Part shown: positions 5,449-5,450 of the stretch, piece after piece
Numbering within the stretch: the first letter of the stretch is position 1
Layout of the letters: each line of letters starts with the position of its first letter
Assembly (NCBI GenBank): GCA_031370545.1
Contig: JANMQQ010000066.1
Location: forward strand, 1-5,450
From: UBA6921 sp031370545
GTDB taxonomy: Bacteria; Pseudomonadota; Gammaproteobacteria; SG8-11
Direction of reading: 5' to 3'
DNA length: 5,450 nucleotides
Notes under the pieces: generated by a model
Database searches by the model: none
What the model saw: the letters and a program-made list of their open reading frames with translations, nothing else
Told to the model about the DNA's origin: nothing
Translations under genes and position numbers: made by a program

Positions 5449-5450
5449 TG

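Larger units (their letters stand above)
5203..5450. other. Non-coding region after the efflux operon
   Basis: I see no supported gene here. A 73-codon frame through it starts inside the emrB-like gene and has no protein-like character. The region holds an inverted repeat (5334-5357), two 8-bp palindromes (GACATGTC at 5397-5404 and CACATGTG at 5429-5436) and the CRP-like palindrome at 5433-5448. The last part may be the upstream region of a gene beyond the right edge. No T-tailed terminator is visible after the emrB-like gene. Confidence 0.5.

Noticed and set aside
1..5450. CRISPR arrays, tRNA genes, transposase fragments or attachment sites
   Set aside because: I saw no regularly spaced repeats, cloverleaf pattern, terminal inverted repeats with target duplication, or transposase motifs on either strand.

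Overview
This GC-rich window (about 60% by eye) reads as an ordinary chromosomal stretch from a Gram-negative proteobacterium, probably gamma- or beta-. The evidence is a periplasm-targeted c-type cytochrome and an EmrA/EmrB-type tripartite efflux pair, which presumes an outer membrane. I cannot name the genus. All genes lie on the + strand. There are no tRNAs, rRNAs, CRISPR arrays or insertion sequences that I can recognise.

Layout: (1) 2-790 is the 3' part of a transketolase gene (central carbon metabolism), cut by the window's left edge. (2) 791-1046 is a non-coding, palindrome-rich stretch with a small hairpin, a CRP-like 16-bp palindrome, a TTGAC/GTCAA dyad and a perfect 14-bp palindrome just ahead of the next gene. 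(3) 1047-1511 encodes a small secreted mono-heme cytochrome c, followed after 66 bp by a 75-residue two-helix membrane protein (1578-1805). (4) 1806-2039 is non-coding and holds a long GC-rich hairpin with no T tract. (5) 2040-5202 is a tightly packed three-gene operon: an unrecognised 97-residue ORF, an EmrA-like membrane fusion protein and an EmrB-like 14-helix proton-driven exporter. Both internal junctions are 4-base GTGA stop/start overlaps. (6) 5203-5450 is non-coding and ends in a second copy of the CRP-like palindrome.

How they work together: the EmrA-like and EmrB-like proteins should form an inner-membrane pump that needs a TolC-type outer-membrane channel encoded elsewhere. The cytochrome and small membrane protein may be co-expressed, but their link is only positional. 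Transketolase looks unrelated to the rest.

I found no convincing undescribed system. The points most worth a second look are the unrecognised first gene of the efflux operon, its ribosome-binding context nearly identical to that of the cytochrome gene, the matching CRP-like palindromes about 4.5 kb apart, the perfect palindrome upstream of the cytochrome, and the probable non-methionine distal heme ligand of that cytochrome.
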